64,000 nt of DNA from Pholiota molesta (lineage: Eukaryota > Basidiomycota > Agaricomycetes > Agaricales > Strophariaceae), in contig JACGCK010000111.1 of the NCBI GenBank assembly GCA_014925825.1, positions 62,001-126,000 of the forward strand, given 5' to 3'. Below the pieces are notes generated by a model that worked only from the letters and a program-made list of their open reading frames with translations, ran no database searches and was not told where the DNA came from. Both the position numbers and the translations under genes were made by a program. Positions 37,001 to 49,190 of this stretch are shown here, piece by piece (position 1 is the stretch's first letter; every line of letters begins with the position of its first letter).

Positions 37001-38269
37001 GAGCGATTCTTGGACTTTGTCGAGGTCGGTGGCGGAGAGGAGTTCGTTGAGGGGGAAGTCTTTCATGAGCTGGTTATATTTGTGTACTGGGCAATGAAAT
37101 TAGTAAATGGAGAGTTTTGGCAAAAAATATTGCCTTACCAAGATCCGTAGCATCCTTCAAGCCAGTATCCGCAATGAAACTGACCGTAGCGTGAAACCGC
37201 TTCGCATTCCGTAGACAATCCATGACGATTGTTACTTCGTCGCTTCGTAGCTGGGTCTCGATATTCTCGAGTGCTCGCTCCAAGCTCAGCCAGAAATTGA
37301 TTTCCTGCGACGCGGTTCCGGACGCGACGTCGCGTCCGAGCTTGGTCACAGACTGGATTGACTTGATCCACGCGTTGACATGGCCATGTAGAGTATTGAG
37401 GAATGAGCTGTCATTTAGCATTTTAGTGGGGATGTGGGAGATATTAGGACGAGTATTAGCGGCATGGGCCTAGTATCACAATCAGAAATTGAAATTGAAC
37501 CACAGAAAAGAATTCACCTGTTCGACAGCCCGTTGGATGATAGGGTGAATGATCAAGTGCGTTTCCGGAATTTCCACATTTTGTTGTAAATGCAGCAGCG
37601 ACAACTCAAGTTCCGCAAACTTCTTTTTCGTCATTGGTATACCTTTACAGACGTCAGCTAGTGGCCGAGGGAAAGCCTAAGCCACGCACCCATTTTCGTG
37701 TCACCGTCCTTGCCCGTTCCCCGCGCGCCAACAAAGGCATCGAACCATGGTTTCACTCCACAGCTCACGACTGCGTGTAAACTTTCGTACGGCGTTTCAT
37801 CGCCTCCGAAGAGGTTTAAGAAGTGTAATTGTGCCCCCAGTGGCGTGAGCGGGTCAAGAGTCGGCCCGCGTTTGATGAGTGCAAGTGTCGTTACGTGGGA
37901 TGGGTGGTAGACGAGATGGGGTGTGAGTTGGTATGTAAATGTCGAGCTCGCGTCGTCTTCGAGGTCTTCTAAGCATTGAGGAGATTTAGAGAGAGATTAC
38001 GACACACCTTCGTTCTCTTCTTTCACCTGGACAACATAGATCACCCCTCCATTATCCGCCGCGAAGCGCGACACGCGTTCCTCAAACTCGTCATCAAACA
38101 GTGCATTCAGATCCGACACGGTTGCGCCGATGACTGGCGGTAGCAAGTTCGTGAGGTATGTACGAAAGATCTCGGGGTCGAATGGGGTGGTAGCGGCAGG
38201 AGCAGTAGTGGGCTCTGGAGGATCGTGGTGGTTTGCTGAGCCATTGCTGAGAGTCGGCTGGGGGTCCAT
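34088..38269 (-). CDS. dhc1: Cytoplasmic dynein heavy chain, tail (N-terminal) half of a split gene
   Basis: Thirteen exons join in phase to 1146 residues: 38269-38008, 37968-37690, 37642-37518, 37469-37139, 37086-36514, 36455-36289, 36232-36155, 36106-35533, 35481-35351, 35281-35162, 35109-34968, 34806-34589 and 34528-34088. The sequence matches the dynein heavy chain tail (DHC_N1 region), including the [19 protein letters not shown] stretch and the [14 protein letters not shown] stretch near the end. A normal heavy chain is about 4600 residues; this one stops after HHSIEG plus a short [11 protein letters not shown] extension, before the linker and all AAA+ modules. In Schizophyllum commune the heavy chain is known to be encoded by dhc1 (tail, dimerisation) and dhc2 (motor), so the end is probably genuine. 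The motor half is not in this window. The role is in retrograde transport and nuclear migration. Confidence 0.9.
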
Positions 38270-39134
38270 CCTCTAGGAGGCGAGAATGGGTGATTAGCGT
38301 CGACTGGAACGGCGAGCTCAAAGGCTTGTCGCTGTTGACTGTCAAGTTGCGTCCTTTACGACGCGAATTTCGACTGCTATTTTCGCTTGTTTATTTCGGC
38401 TAAAAACCCCTGAATCAACGACGGTGATGCTGGCAACTTGCGCTCAATCAACCCCTCAGCTGCCCTCAAATTATCCAGCTACCCATTCTCATCACAGAGG
38501 CCATTCGTGTCCCTAATCTCCAAACTTCAAAGTCTACAAGAACGGGAGATGCACAAGCATACTTTTCGCAGTGATTGTCACAGTCCCGGAACGGGACGGT
38601 TCGGACGGCAGACTTCAGCGGGCCTTCGCAACCCACCTTGAACCCACCCACTGTGATTTAATTGTGACTCTCATTGATTCTAATTTGGAATAATTACAGG
38701 TCCATAGCAAATTTGAAAAACTGTCAGTAATTTGAAGACACGCGCAAATTGGGGACATAAGTACATACATAATATTGATCACTGGAGGCACGAAGGGCGG
38801 TTATTGGTGAGCGCAATTCCAATTTATCGCGTTGACTTTCTAACCGTTCGAAGAAGCAGTTCAAAACACATCTCACAAATATCATTTTTTCCCGCTTCTG
38901 ACTGTACCGATAGATCCTACTCTCCAGCGCGATTTTGGCGTAACCCCGAATCCAGGCGCTCTCGCTCGCAAATGAAAAGACAAGGCGAAGAATTAAACAA
39001 GAATTAAACCATTATAGTACGTATAAGCGCTCCTTCTGTATCATATCAATTACAAGCGACTAAAACCTCGAAGTTGCACAGGACTCAGGCTCCTGGTGCC
39101 CACCCCTTCTCGCATGCATCTTTGACTTCGCCTT
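38270..39134. other. Intergenic region upstream of dhc1
   Basis: This holds the presumed dhc1 promoter on the minus strand and the 3' flank of the next minus-strand gene. Only short frames with no recognisable product are present. Confidence 0.4.
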
Positions 39135-39997
39135 TCAGCTCGGGTACCCTACTTGTGCGCTCGCCCGGCTCCCTGCATCCCGCATTCGATTCAACGCTTC
39201 TACCCCTAGCTTCAGGGCCGGCAGAAGCACCACCGTGCCACCGATGACGAGCCCCAGTGTGAGAGACGACGCAATGTAAGGGTGCGTGCGCTGGAGATGC
39301 TGGAAAGTTGTCGGTGGAACAGGCGCCTGAACAGGAATCGGAACAGGGGCCGCAGTGCAGATTTGCCGTGTGGACGCAGAGACGAGAACTAAATGAGTGG
39401 GAGGCGCATCAGTGCATGGTAGAATTTATGAACATGGATTGGGTGCGCACTTTTCGCTGCTTCATCTATGCAACCAAACACAAATAATATAGCCCAATCA
39501 GTATACGAAACTCTCATTATCCACTTTTCAATCCTATCAGAACCAGTAATACATAACGCACCGACAACCCTTTTCAAATCCACTTTAAAATCCTTCCACG
39601 CCCCCAACTGCCTCGCCCTCTTCTCACTCTCCGCTAGATGCCTGACCTCCCCCAGATACGCCGCCCGGCGCTCGCGCATCACCTCCCGCAGCTCGCCGCG
39701 CATGAACCACACCGCCACATCCGCGTACTGGCCCTCCTCGATGCCGCACTCCACCGACGCCTGCTCGACGAACTCCAGCCAGCGGCTCAGGTCCCGGCTG
39801 TTCGCTTCCAGCGTAAAGGAGGTGCTCGACGAAGAAAGCGTGCTGGAGGACCCGGATAAGGCGTACTGGGAGCTGCTGCTGTCGAGGGAGGGGGGGACGC
39901 CGTCGAAGAAGGGGTAGCGTGGGATGTGGGCGGACCTTATCCAGTTCAGAAGCCGGGACTCGAGCTCTGTCCAGGAGAGAGGAGCGCTAGTGGCCAT
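39135..39997 (-). CDS. Small single-pass membrane protein, paralogue of the ISG12-like protein at 43715-44738
   Basis: Exons 39997-39562, 39465-39451 (only 15 nt) and 39388-39135 give 234 residues. The N-terminal ~145 residues form a charged helical domain with an MRERRAAYLGEVRHLAE segment. The C-terminal exon has a proline-rich linker, a QHLQRTHPY motif and a glycine-rich hydrophobic helix (LGLVIGGTVVLLPALKLG). The gene at 43715-44738 has the same order: MRERRQHR in the N-domain, a tiny second exon, QQFQQDHPT, then LVIAGTTVLAPSLL. This gene lacks the glycine/alanine-rich ISG12 block that follows there. The start at 39997 is the ATG with the best context (GCC follows). Function unknown; it probably sits in an internal membrane. 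Confidence 0.65.
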
Positions 39998-41255
39998 GGA
40001 TTCAATTTTGTAAGTGAAGAGCGGAAATCCTTGAGGAGTGGCACAGTGCGTCAAGGATCCCAGAACTTTTATGTATAAAGCTGACAGACAAGATATCTGA
40101 TGGATCTAAAATTTAGATTATTTAAGCTCTATCTCGGAGATTCCGATAAGGGGTCGTCGTTTGGCCGTCGTATGGTGGGTTGAAGTAGTAGGTGAATAAG
40201 TATTGGACGACTCGGACACACTAGTAATAGCCTAGGGTAAACGGGCACAGCCTATCTGAGGTGGCCGCGCTTTCGAGTCGACTTGAGTCACAAAACGCAG
40301 AAGCGCGTATAATCTGCAGCGTGTTTGATACGACATCAGTGTAAGGACCTTCCCTTCGGTTATAATTATCTCGGTGGATTTATGCTTGCAGCAGTGAAGT
40401 GAAGGTAGTATTATGCCGCGGAAGCAATAAAGAACGTGTGAGGTCAAAGTCCCTCATTGTTGCACACCAATTCGAACGGATATAATTTCGCCTCCTACAC
40501 AAGTAACATAACCATACCGGAGTGGTCATAGGACTTCATAGGATTTTCTAATTTCTCTTAGGATAGGTAAATAAAGTAGAGAAGCATGGACACGGAGGTA
40601 TTTACGGATAACTGTCTTCTGGCGACTCTTTTATGTTCGGATGGAGATGAAGTCAGGGTATAAACTCATCTAGGTCAAATGAAATATTAAGGATTGACCC
40701 GGAATCGTAGACGGCGTCCAGAACAAGTTCTAGACTAAGAACGCCTACTCGTGATAGGATTATAGTTTCTAGGATTTCATATCGTGAAACTACATTGCCG
40801 TTTCGACAACGTTTGGATAATACTCTATATACATCGTCAGTACTCAATCATGTACATGATGCACATCGTGCGCGGCCATGTGCGCGGCGCGGGGTAGGAT
40901 ACCAGTTTTAATATGTAGGTTTGCCTAAATATAATCCATACATAATGGATCTCAGCCCGAGTATAAGTATGCGAAAACCATGATAGAAACTTTTAACCAT
41001 CTTGTACTGTAGCTACGATTATTGTACCCATTCTGATTGCATTCTGATGCCTCAGAAATGTTGTATACCCATACAAGGATATTAGAATCATTTCATTACC
41101 ATTACGATGTTGATCATGCAATACAAATGTTGCAAAAGTACCAGCGAGCATATCAATTTCATATGATACGCAAATCAAACATCCCAATTTGTGACAGCTT
41201 CTGAATATGACTTCCATCGATGTATCTGCACTTCGAGTTAAGGTATGTCATGAAT
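39998..41255. other. Intergenic region, no gene seen
   Basis: About 1.26 kb of AT-rich sequence without convincing coding signals on either strand. It separates the start of the small membrane protein gene from the 3' end of the carboxypeptidase gene. Confidence 0.5.
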
Positions 41256-43389
41256 CTACAATTCTTTCCCAGCAATCCACCTTTGAATAAGCTCCAAAGA
41301 TTCCTTGGGCTTATCGTACGGAACCTATGAGGTAGAAGGGTGAATCCGCATTCGCATTGAGGAACAAAATGAAAAGATAGGATGAAAGTGTAGAAAATGC
41401 CCACCATGTGTCCGGCTCCAGTAACGGTAGCGAAAGTGAACCCTTTAGCGCTCCTAGTCTTTCCGGCTGATTTCCCATCAACAATCCAGTCCCGTAGTTC
41501 TTGCTTTGAGAATTCTTCATGGCCGCTCCAATCTAAAGCTAGGGTCCACCGTTCGTTACCGACATGGTTACAAATCCAGTCATACGAGCCCTATCAAATC
41601 ATGAAGAAATTGACTCAGCACCGTTTCACCCATACGGGAAGAATAGAATGCTTGGACTGACCACATAAATCAATACGCGTATGCCCCGTTCCAGAAGCGC
41701 GGCGACATAGTCAGCTGTCGGATGCAAGATATCTTGCGTAGCCCCAAACGCCTGACCAACGTCAGAAGAGCAAGAGGTAAAGTTCTTGGTGATAGAGCTG
41801 TCTACTCCAATGAGCTTTCTAACTGAGGGCTCATCGAGATAGTTTCGAATAAACCTGAAGTAAGGGCATGAACTAGGTAAGCTTTTCGCGCAAGCAAACA
41901 AACTGTGAGCTGACTGAGTCTGTGGGTAGCAGAGATCCGAAGGACCTCCTTCGCAGGGCTTACTAATATCGTACACATTTCTGCCTGAAGTTTGTGTGAG
42001 AAAACGTAGTTGAAACCAGAATGGAATATCTTGACCTGTTGCGCGGAAGGGAAGAGAATAGGTGTTTCTGCAGAAAGACACTGCGGCCCCGCAATTGATA
42101 GCATCGTACTGGTCTTCACAAGATGCTTTCATCCACTTTTCACACCTTTTAATCTAAAGTATAGAAGAGGTAACATACGATTAGGCAAATAGGCAAATGA
42201 CATGTACTGACTGTGGCTTTCATAGCGACGCAAGCGCCTATATCGACAACAGGCGCGATAGATGCTGGTGTGCATGTCATGTCGTAATAAGATAGTACCA
42301 TCTTGAATGTGTCTGTCATACCGTTCCCTATATAATTTTCTGAGTATACCATTTCTTGTCACTTGTGATAAACACTAAGTTCTACGCACCAATGATGACA
42401 GACTGCAAATTAATGGGAGTCATTCCTGCCGCGATAAGTCTCGTATTTTGATCATAAACAGCAGATGCGAAGAGAGGCAGGTAGCGTCCCTGTTCAATAC
42501 CGTTAACCAGGACACCAATAAGACGAAAGTGACGGTACCCCATAGGATTCTCCGGACATATGGAACGCCCTTCCTTTGAACTGAATAAAATTCTCGAAAA
42601 AGATAGAGACGAAGACTGCGATATCTTCAGCGGCCTCTTCGGAAGTACCCTTCCGCAAAAAGGTCAATTTCATGGAAATAAAAGATACAGGCTGTGCGAC
42701 ATACCACGTATTCGCCATAATCAGCATACGAAAATCCAACTCCGATCGGTTGATCGACGAAGAAGATATTCGCATTCGTATTCCATGATTCGGGATGGAA
42801 TACAGTCCCATTTGAGCCAGGGACCCGGCACGGGCCTGTGAGAAAGAACCATTGACTTCAACTGGAAGCAACCTCAGAAAGATGAGGTATCATACCCAAC
42901 TCCATGAAGAGACCAAGGGACGATGAGCACCCAGGACCTTGTAGATTTCAGAATGCATGATGTCAATGGCCTAAGGGAAAAAAAGGACTCACCTCCATTA
43001 GTCCAAAATATCACGTCGTCAGTCGCGGGATCATTTCTGCTTTCGAAGAAGTAGAAGAACAAGTGTCGGGCCTCGATATCAATGTAGCCAGTGTATGAAC
43101 TAAACAACAATATGTGGGTACGCGTCGAACGACTAAATCAGAGCACTTACTTGACGGTTTCGTCGCAGAACTGGCTTTTCTTGATACGCACGCTGTAATG
43201 AGGAAAGAACGGATGTCCCAGAGTCGTAAATTCGGAACTAGATAAGCTAGACAGCGACTCCTTTGGCATAAAGAGGCCGCCGTCATTGATGCTCTGCTGT
43301 CCTCCAGAGCTCGGTCCCAAGACCCATCCAGATACTGAGGTGAGGCAGAGACTGCCTATCGCCAAGGTCACGAAACCTCGAAGAAACAT
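41256..43389 (-). CDS. Secreted serine carboxypeptidase (peptidase family S10)
   Basis: Twelve exons join in phase to 493 residues: 43389-43151, 43099-42993, 42937-42896, 42835-42705, 42649-42539, 42489-42390, 42327-42212, 42153-42036, 41984-41915, 41854-41662, 41590-41405 and 41324-41256. The first ~20 residues are a signal peptide. The S10 hallmarks are in order: the SYTGYIDI start of the mature domain, WTNGGPGCSSSLG oxyanion region, VDQPIGVGFSYAD, catalytic Ser208 in GESYG, Asp413 in YDWICN and His470 in GAGHM. Length matches the family (about 450-550). It removes C-terminal residues from peptides at acidic pH, outside the cell or in the vacuole. The usual GD before the catalytic aspartate is GS here. 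The ATG at 43389 is chosen because the five upstream in-frame codons lack an ATG. Confidence 0.93.
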
Positions 43390-43714
43390 GATAAGACAGA
43401 GCAAGAGTGTTCGAGCATTGTGAAGCTTGACAAATGATATCCTGATTAGTTGAAAAGATCTATAATTAGGTTTTTCTCCTCATGATCGTATGATCCCATG
43501 CACTCAGATCATGCATCAGGGCGACCAGGGGTGGCCAAATTGTTTCTTTTGTGGATTCAAATTGAAATAAAGGCAGGTGGTTCAGATGTATAATACAGAA
43601 AGCAAAGTCATATATCGGCATCCATATCGCTGAGGATGTTCCATGAAAAATAAACGAGATTGGGAACATCATTGACATCGAGAATAGGCATCACGTATAT
43701 ATCAGCGCTCAACG

Positions 43715-44738
43715 CTAACGCTGGTACGGAGGAGGAGGAGTATCAGTTGTGTTGGAGGACCCATCGTTCCCTGCACCAGCTGGTTGTCCATCCGATTTTT
43801 TCTTCCCGAAGCCGAGAATCGAGGCTCCTGCTGCAACTGCTCCGATGGACGATGTAATTGCGCTGCCAGATGCCACTGCAGCGGTGGCTCCAATCGACTG
43901 ACAAGTTGCAAATAGTCCGGTAGTTGCTCCTCCATAAAAAGTAGATTGAATCGCAGCAGCAAGAGTTCCTGTATATGAGAAGGGAAATTAAAATCCTGCA
44001 TATTCCTGACATTCGGAACGAGCTAAAATACACGTACCACCTCCTACACCGCTCGCCGTGAATCCAACTGTGTTTAATGTAGCGACAAGAAGGGATGGCG
44101 CCAGGACCGTAGTCCCTGCAATGACGAGTCCAGTACCAGCAGTGATTGCTGCAACTGCAGTCACAGTTGGATGGTCTTGTTGGAATTGTTGTAAGTACGC
44201 AGGCTTGTTCTCTGATTTGACAATTTAAATCAGTTTTTTTTGAGGACTAAAGCGGAAAAGACAGACCGATTTTGACTGTAATTTTGGGGGGAAATAGTTG
44301 AGGGACATGAAGACAGAGGATTGAATTCAAAAACGTACGTAAGGCATCATAAAGCTGAGATTTGAACTCATCCCATGGCCATTCTAACACTCCCAATTGA
44401 ACACGATGCTGCCTACGTTCTCTCATTGCCACGTTAACCTCCCCAGAGCTGGTAAGGAAGATTATCGCCGCGTTGGACCACTGCGAGCGTGGTATAGATC
44501 TCACTTGCAAGTCGAACTCAAACTTGCTGACCCATTCATCCACTGTATGCGAGCGTAGCTCAGGGTAAGGGACATCCTTTCCCGTTGAATGGTCTGTTCT
44601 TATCTTGCTGACTTGTCGACGAAGTTCGTCATATGGTATCTCCTGATTGTCGGAATCAACAAGACTCGATAGGGATGAGTGATTGCGAGAAGAGTCATGG
44701 TCGGAAGAATCGGGAAAGCTACTAGTTTTGACTATCAT
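43715..44738 (-). CDS. ISG12/IFI6-like (Ifi-6-16 family) domain membrane protein
   Basis: Exons 44738-44339, 44275-44267 (a 9-nt microexon), 44211-44038 and 43968-43715 give 278 residues with correct phasing. The first ~133 residues are a polar domain with the MRERRQHRVQLG segment shared with the protein at 39135-39997. Residues about 155-250 are hydrophobic and very rich in Gly, Ala and Ser, with GFTASGVGGGTLAAAIQS and a CQSIGATAAVASG segment that fit the Ifi-6-16/ISG12 family of small mitochondrial or ER membrane proteins. The C-terminus is a polar Pro-Tyr tail ending in PPPPYQR. In animals such proteins influence mitochondrial stability and cell death; the fungal role is unknown. It is divergently oriented to the CNNM gene at 45134, sharing about 395 bp. 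Confidence 0.7.
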
Positions 44739-45133
44739 GATGGCGGTTACTTTGAAGGTAAAGGTATGGAGTGTCTGGGATGAATCGATCTTATAAAGAC
44801 GAAATAAGCGCCCATGTCACGTTCACCATCACATGTCTAGCATGCTGGGTCATGATCATACCCATTACCGCTACCAGCGTAAATCTATTTCTGAACTTGA
44901 CTCATCCGACGCATAGGGATAGCTGTAGGTAAATATATTTACGAGTGTTCAAATCTGTACCAGCGTGCAGACCACTTCAGGTGGAATTCCGAATCCCGCT
45001 ATCCAGGTTATGTAAATGGATTGATGCCCACGGAAATCCGACTGGGACGACGGCCCGGAAGGATTTATTCAGTAACATTGTCTCGACCCTGCTGTCGGAA
45101 CATGAGCTTGAGCACTTTTTCCCTCCCGCCATC
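44739..45133. promoter_or_regulatory. Divergent intergenic region between the ISG12-like gene and CNNM copy 1
   Basis: About 395 bp lie between two outward-facing starts, so it presumably holds both promoters. I see no strong named motif. Confidence 0.4.
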
Positions 45134-47366
45134 ATGAAGCTCCGTATTCCCAGCCTCATCCTCCTTCTGCGCGTCGCGAGCGCTTCACCACACGGATTCA
45201 AAGCAGGCAAACACAAAACGGGACATCCTGGCGCTGAGCCATGGTCTCCAGATTTCTGGTACCATGTTATCGTCAGTATCTTCCTAGTGCTAGCAGGAGG
45301 CATTTTTGCAGGGTGCGATTTTAGTTCTTCGTTTGCTTGGCCAAATCTGACGAAGCTCTAGTTTGACTCTAGGTCTTATGGGTCTTGATCACTTGCATTT
45401 GCGCGTCCTGGCGACATCGTCGGAGGATCAGGCGCAAAAAAAGAATGCCCAGAAAGGTGGGTCAGCAAGAAAGTACATCTGCAATGAGGGATTTCATTTA
45501 TATGATTAGTGCTGAAGTTGATGGAACGCGGAAAACATTGGGTTCTTGTGGTACGCATCGTGATTCTGCTATTTCATCGCGGCGAATGACTTTTGAGAAC
45601 CTAGGTCTTACTCTTGGGCAATGTGGTTCGTTCGCACACATAGTCATCGGAAGTTTCGGAACGACTCCGACTACTTGGGAAATTTTCTAGATTGTAAACG
45701 AAAGTTTACCCATCTTCCTGGACAGTGCAGTAAGTACCCTAGCCTTCTTCGCTTTCCTTTCGTACACTCAGGGAGATATGACCAGCTTGGAGGCGGTTAC
45801 ATAGCCATTGCCATTTCGACCACAGCTATAGGTATGACTAATTATCTTGAGAGATTATCTCTACTCACGACATTGCAGTGATTTTCGGGTAGGCATCCGT
45901 ATACTCGCGCATTCCAACAATTCTCACCCCGTGCTTCGAATCTGTTTCCGTTCAGCGAGTAAGTCCGATTCCCATATTATTTACTCCCGACGCCCGTGCT
46001 GACACAATCGGTGCTTGCAGAATTATTCCACAAGCTGTCAGCGTGCGATATGGCCTAGCTATTGGCGCCAAATGCGCTCCCTTCGTCCTGGTGTTGATGT
46101 ACATCCTAGGTAATTGTCTCAATTTCCCTGCAGTCAATATGTTAACGCTCTCAAATAGCTCCCATTGCATGGCCTATTGCCAAACTTCTTGACTGCGTCC
46201 TGGGAACAAATGAACAACACACGTACAAAAAAGCTGAACTGAAGTCGTTTCTTCAGTTCCACCGGACGGGCGACGAGCCACTCAGGGATGACGAAATCAC
46301 GATCCTCAATGGCGTGCTGGAGCTCAACACGAAAAAGATAGCGACTATCATGACTCCGCTGAAGGTATACATGTCGATGCTGTCCCAGGAAACTCCTATG
46401 ATAACTATTCTTAGGACACCGTGGTTCTAGGAGCCGACGATATCTTGGACTATGCCGCCGTGCATGCTATGTGAGCTTTTTAGCTTCTATTCATCAATGT
46501 TATTGAATAACTATATCGTATATCACCTTCGTTTTAGTTTGCAAAGCGGTTATTCTCGATTTCCTGTGCACGAAAAGGGCAAAAAATATGCTTTTATCGG
46601 CCTTTTGCTTGTAAAAACGGTACGTACTGAACGAATAAACTATGTATGGCATTCGTTACAGTTATATCTTACGTTGTATGACAGCTTCTCACCTACGATC
46701 CAAAGAGAGCCCTTCCAGTCTCGGCATTTCCGCTCTCAATTTTACCAGAGGCTTCACCATCCATAAATTGTTTCCAAGCATTGGATTATTTGTAAGCCGA
46801 ATTGTTCAATCGTATTTCTGAACGATGCATGGTCTGCCGCAAAGTCTTACGTTTTATGTTATAGCCAAACTGGGAGAGCGCACCTTCTTTTGATCAGTCG
46901 AACACCTGGTTTACCAGGAGGGGCACTCGGCGTCATCACTCTAGAAGGCAATAACTCTCTGCATCTCCTTACGACTCTGGACTAATTTATAACCCTCTTT
47001 CAACAGATATTATAGAGGTACGCCTCCGTTTCATATTCTATGATACTAGACATGTTTACCATTCGACGTTCTAGGAAATTCTTGCTGAAGAGATCGTCGA
47101 TGAAACGGATCAATACGAAGATAATCAAAGCAAGCGGCGCGCTCGCCGACAGACAACATCTAGAGTACTTGGAGGGTACGTATCCGTCCCGTCATATCGC
47201 ATGGTGAATTTGCTCATGTCTGGTATTTCCGCCGCCTGACTTTAGCATTATTGAGCGGAGACGCCGTCGAAGCTCGTTTACTGAGACGTCTTCGCTGGTT
47301 GAGCATTGTCGATCGGGGTCCATAGAATCTAGTTATACGGATCCTACGCGCTATGGAAGTGTTTAG
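45134..47366 (+). CDS. CNNM/Mam3-type transporter-like protein (DUF21 plus CBS), tandem copy 1
   Basis: The gene has many exons and encodes roughly 440 residues. It begins with a hydrophobic leader, then a first membrane segment (IVSIFLVLAGGIFAG) followed by LTLGLMGLDHLHLRVLATSS, the DUF21 signature. Further membrane helices follow (VLVVLLLGNV, YIAIAISTTAIVIFG, and the VRYGLAIGAKCAPFVLVLM region), then the acidic linker DEPLRDDEITILNGVLEL, a CBS pair (SGYSRFPVH, GALGVITLED) and a C-terminal EEIVDETDQYEDN segment. Yeast Mam3 and animal CNNM proteins act in Mg, Mn and related divalent metal homeostasis, often at the vacuole. One intron (46948-47006) starts with GC rather than GT, and an intron at 47018-47074 is absent from copies 2 and 3. 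All exons are in frame. Confidence 0.87.
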
Positions 47367-49190
47367 CCCACGAGGATGCGTTATTCCTGGAACGTACCAT
47401 TGGATATGATGCAAAACCTCTTTCTTCATTACTGGGTTAAAATCGGACAATGTATAGATTCATTTTATTTTCCTGGTATTGTATGTGTAATTTATCGCCA
47501 GCTCGGGTCGGCTTGGCTATTCTTTAGCTGAAGCTTGGCCTTTTTATTCCTTCTATCGGGTGTTTAGTAGGTTGGAATGTAAAGAACGGGTACAAAATTT
47601 TCAGGGGGATACTTGATGTTATATAGTCCGAAATGGTGATTGTAAATATAAACAGATAATGTGAGAATGAGTAGAACAGCTAGCAAGGGCAATGATTGGA
47701 ACACTGAAATCTATACACAGAGGACCAACTTATTATCGAGTCAGCTTCAAGTTCGCCATCAGATCATGCAAGACAGCTTGTACATTGAAAACATCAGTAG
47801 CATTTTCAGTGTCGGCGAAGACCTACGGAGGTTTTTACATTGTACTATATGCCCATGCACACAAAAATCTGATACCGTGACTTGTGAATTGTAGTAGGAG
47901 ATAAGCCATTGGCCTAAATATTTCCTAAAAGGGTAAGTTTTTCCTCTTTTAGAAAATAGACAATGCAATTATAAATTTGCAAAGGACATGAAACTTCAAG
48001 TACATAATCCGCATAATTCTCAATATTTAGCGATGCATTAACTGTGTTCCACATTCACTACGAGTCTCTGACATTGCCTTCAATACTACGTCTGCTTTTT
48101 TGAGCAGAGCCGTTGCATAGCTACTTCTGGAATAGGTCTCTCTTCCAAATTCCAACCTTCCACGCGATCCGTCGCAGTGTAGTCATAAGGCATTACAATT
48201 AAGAAGTACCCGAGTCAATGGAAACTTTGGAATTCAAGTCGATATACAAGGTTCTTTGGTGGTCTCTTGACTATCTGCTGCTCACTCGATGGATTGAACC
48301 AAATCGACGAGGTAATGCATGCTTGGCATCAAAGAGTATGTATGACATCACTATTACGGATCTGATATACTCTCCCATGAGCTTCGAAAGTACCACCTAC
48401 TGGTAGATCCGCGAAACTTCGCCCGTCCGTTATTACACGCAGTGCCAAGGCTTTCTCAATCTGCAAGCAGGAACATAACCTGAATGAGTATGGCCAAACA
48501 GATAAGATAAGGTGGCAAAAGGTGGCAAGCAGGCCTAAAGCCGACCCGGTCATCCATCAGCGGCTTGGCGTCTCTTGGCGTCTAAGTGCAATTCTTTCCT
48601 TGGCGCCCAAAGCTCCAAGTTCCCAATTGCACACAACAAGCATTTCTCTTGCTCCTCCAACTCGTCCACAGGTTCTTAGGGCTCCTCAGTCCCAAATGCT
48701 TTGTGCTGATCTATATAAGATGCACTCAAAAATAGCAGCATTCCACGCGTTCACAGCACCCAGAGTTTGGAAGGTTTGGGTTCCTCCCGTCATTCTCTGA
48801 CAAACGAAGACAACACGGCGGCCAACAAGGTAAGTGCTATAAGTATCACGCGTCCCTTGATGGATTCCAATGGAGTTCTATAATTCCGCGTCACTGATGG
48901 AACTGATATCCTACAAAAGATGAAAGGCTAAAATCACGCAAGCCAAATTCTCTCTTGCGATGATTTTGCCAGTGGATGTGGGCGACTTTGGCTGGGCAGC
49001 TTCATATCAGCCCAGATCTCCGAGGTCTGACGGTGGCCCAGCAGCTGTGAATTCCTACGATTATTCTGCGCGCTCGAAGGCATAGTTACCGCCTTAAGTA
49101 TCCGCCCATCGTCAAACCTCCCATCAGTCCGTATTGCTACTATCTTGCTCTTCCCTCGATTACATTCATCTGTTCTTCTTCAGAGCTCCC
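47367..49190. other. 1.8-kb spacer between CNNM copies 1 and 2
   Basis: No recognisable gene. Short frames are present, including about 74 codons on the minus strand at 48329-48553 and a 35-codon minus-strand frame near 48797-48690, but none has a known domain. The last ~150 bp presumably holds the promoter of copy 2. Confidence 0.4.

Noticed and set aside
48329..48553. Minus-strand frame with a plausible exon after CTTGCAG (LALRVITDGRSFADL)
   Set aside because: Too short, with no recognisable family and no clear further exons to join.
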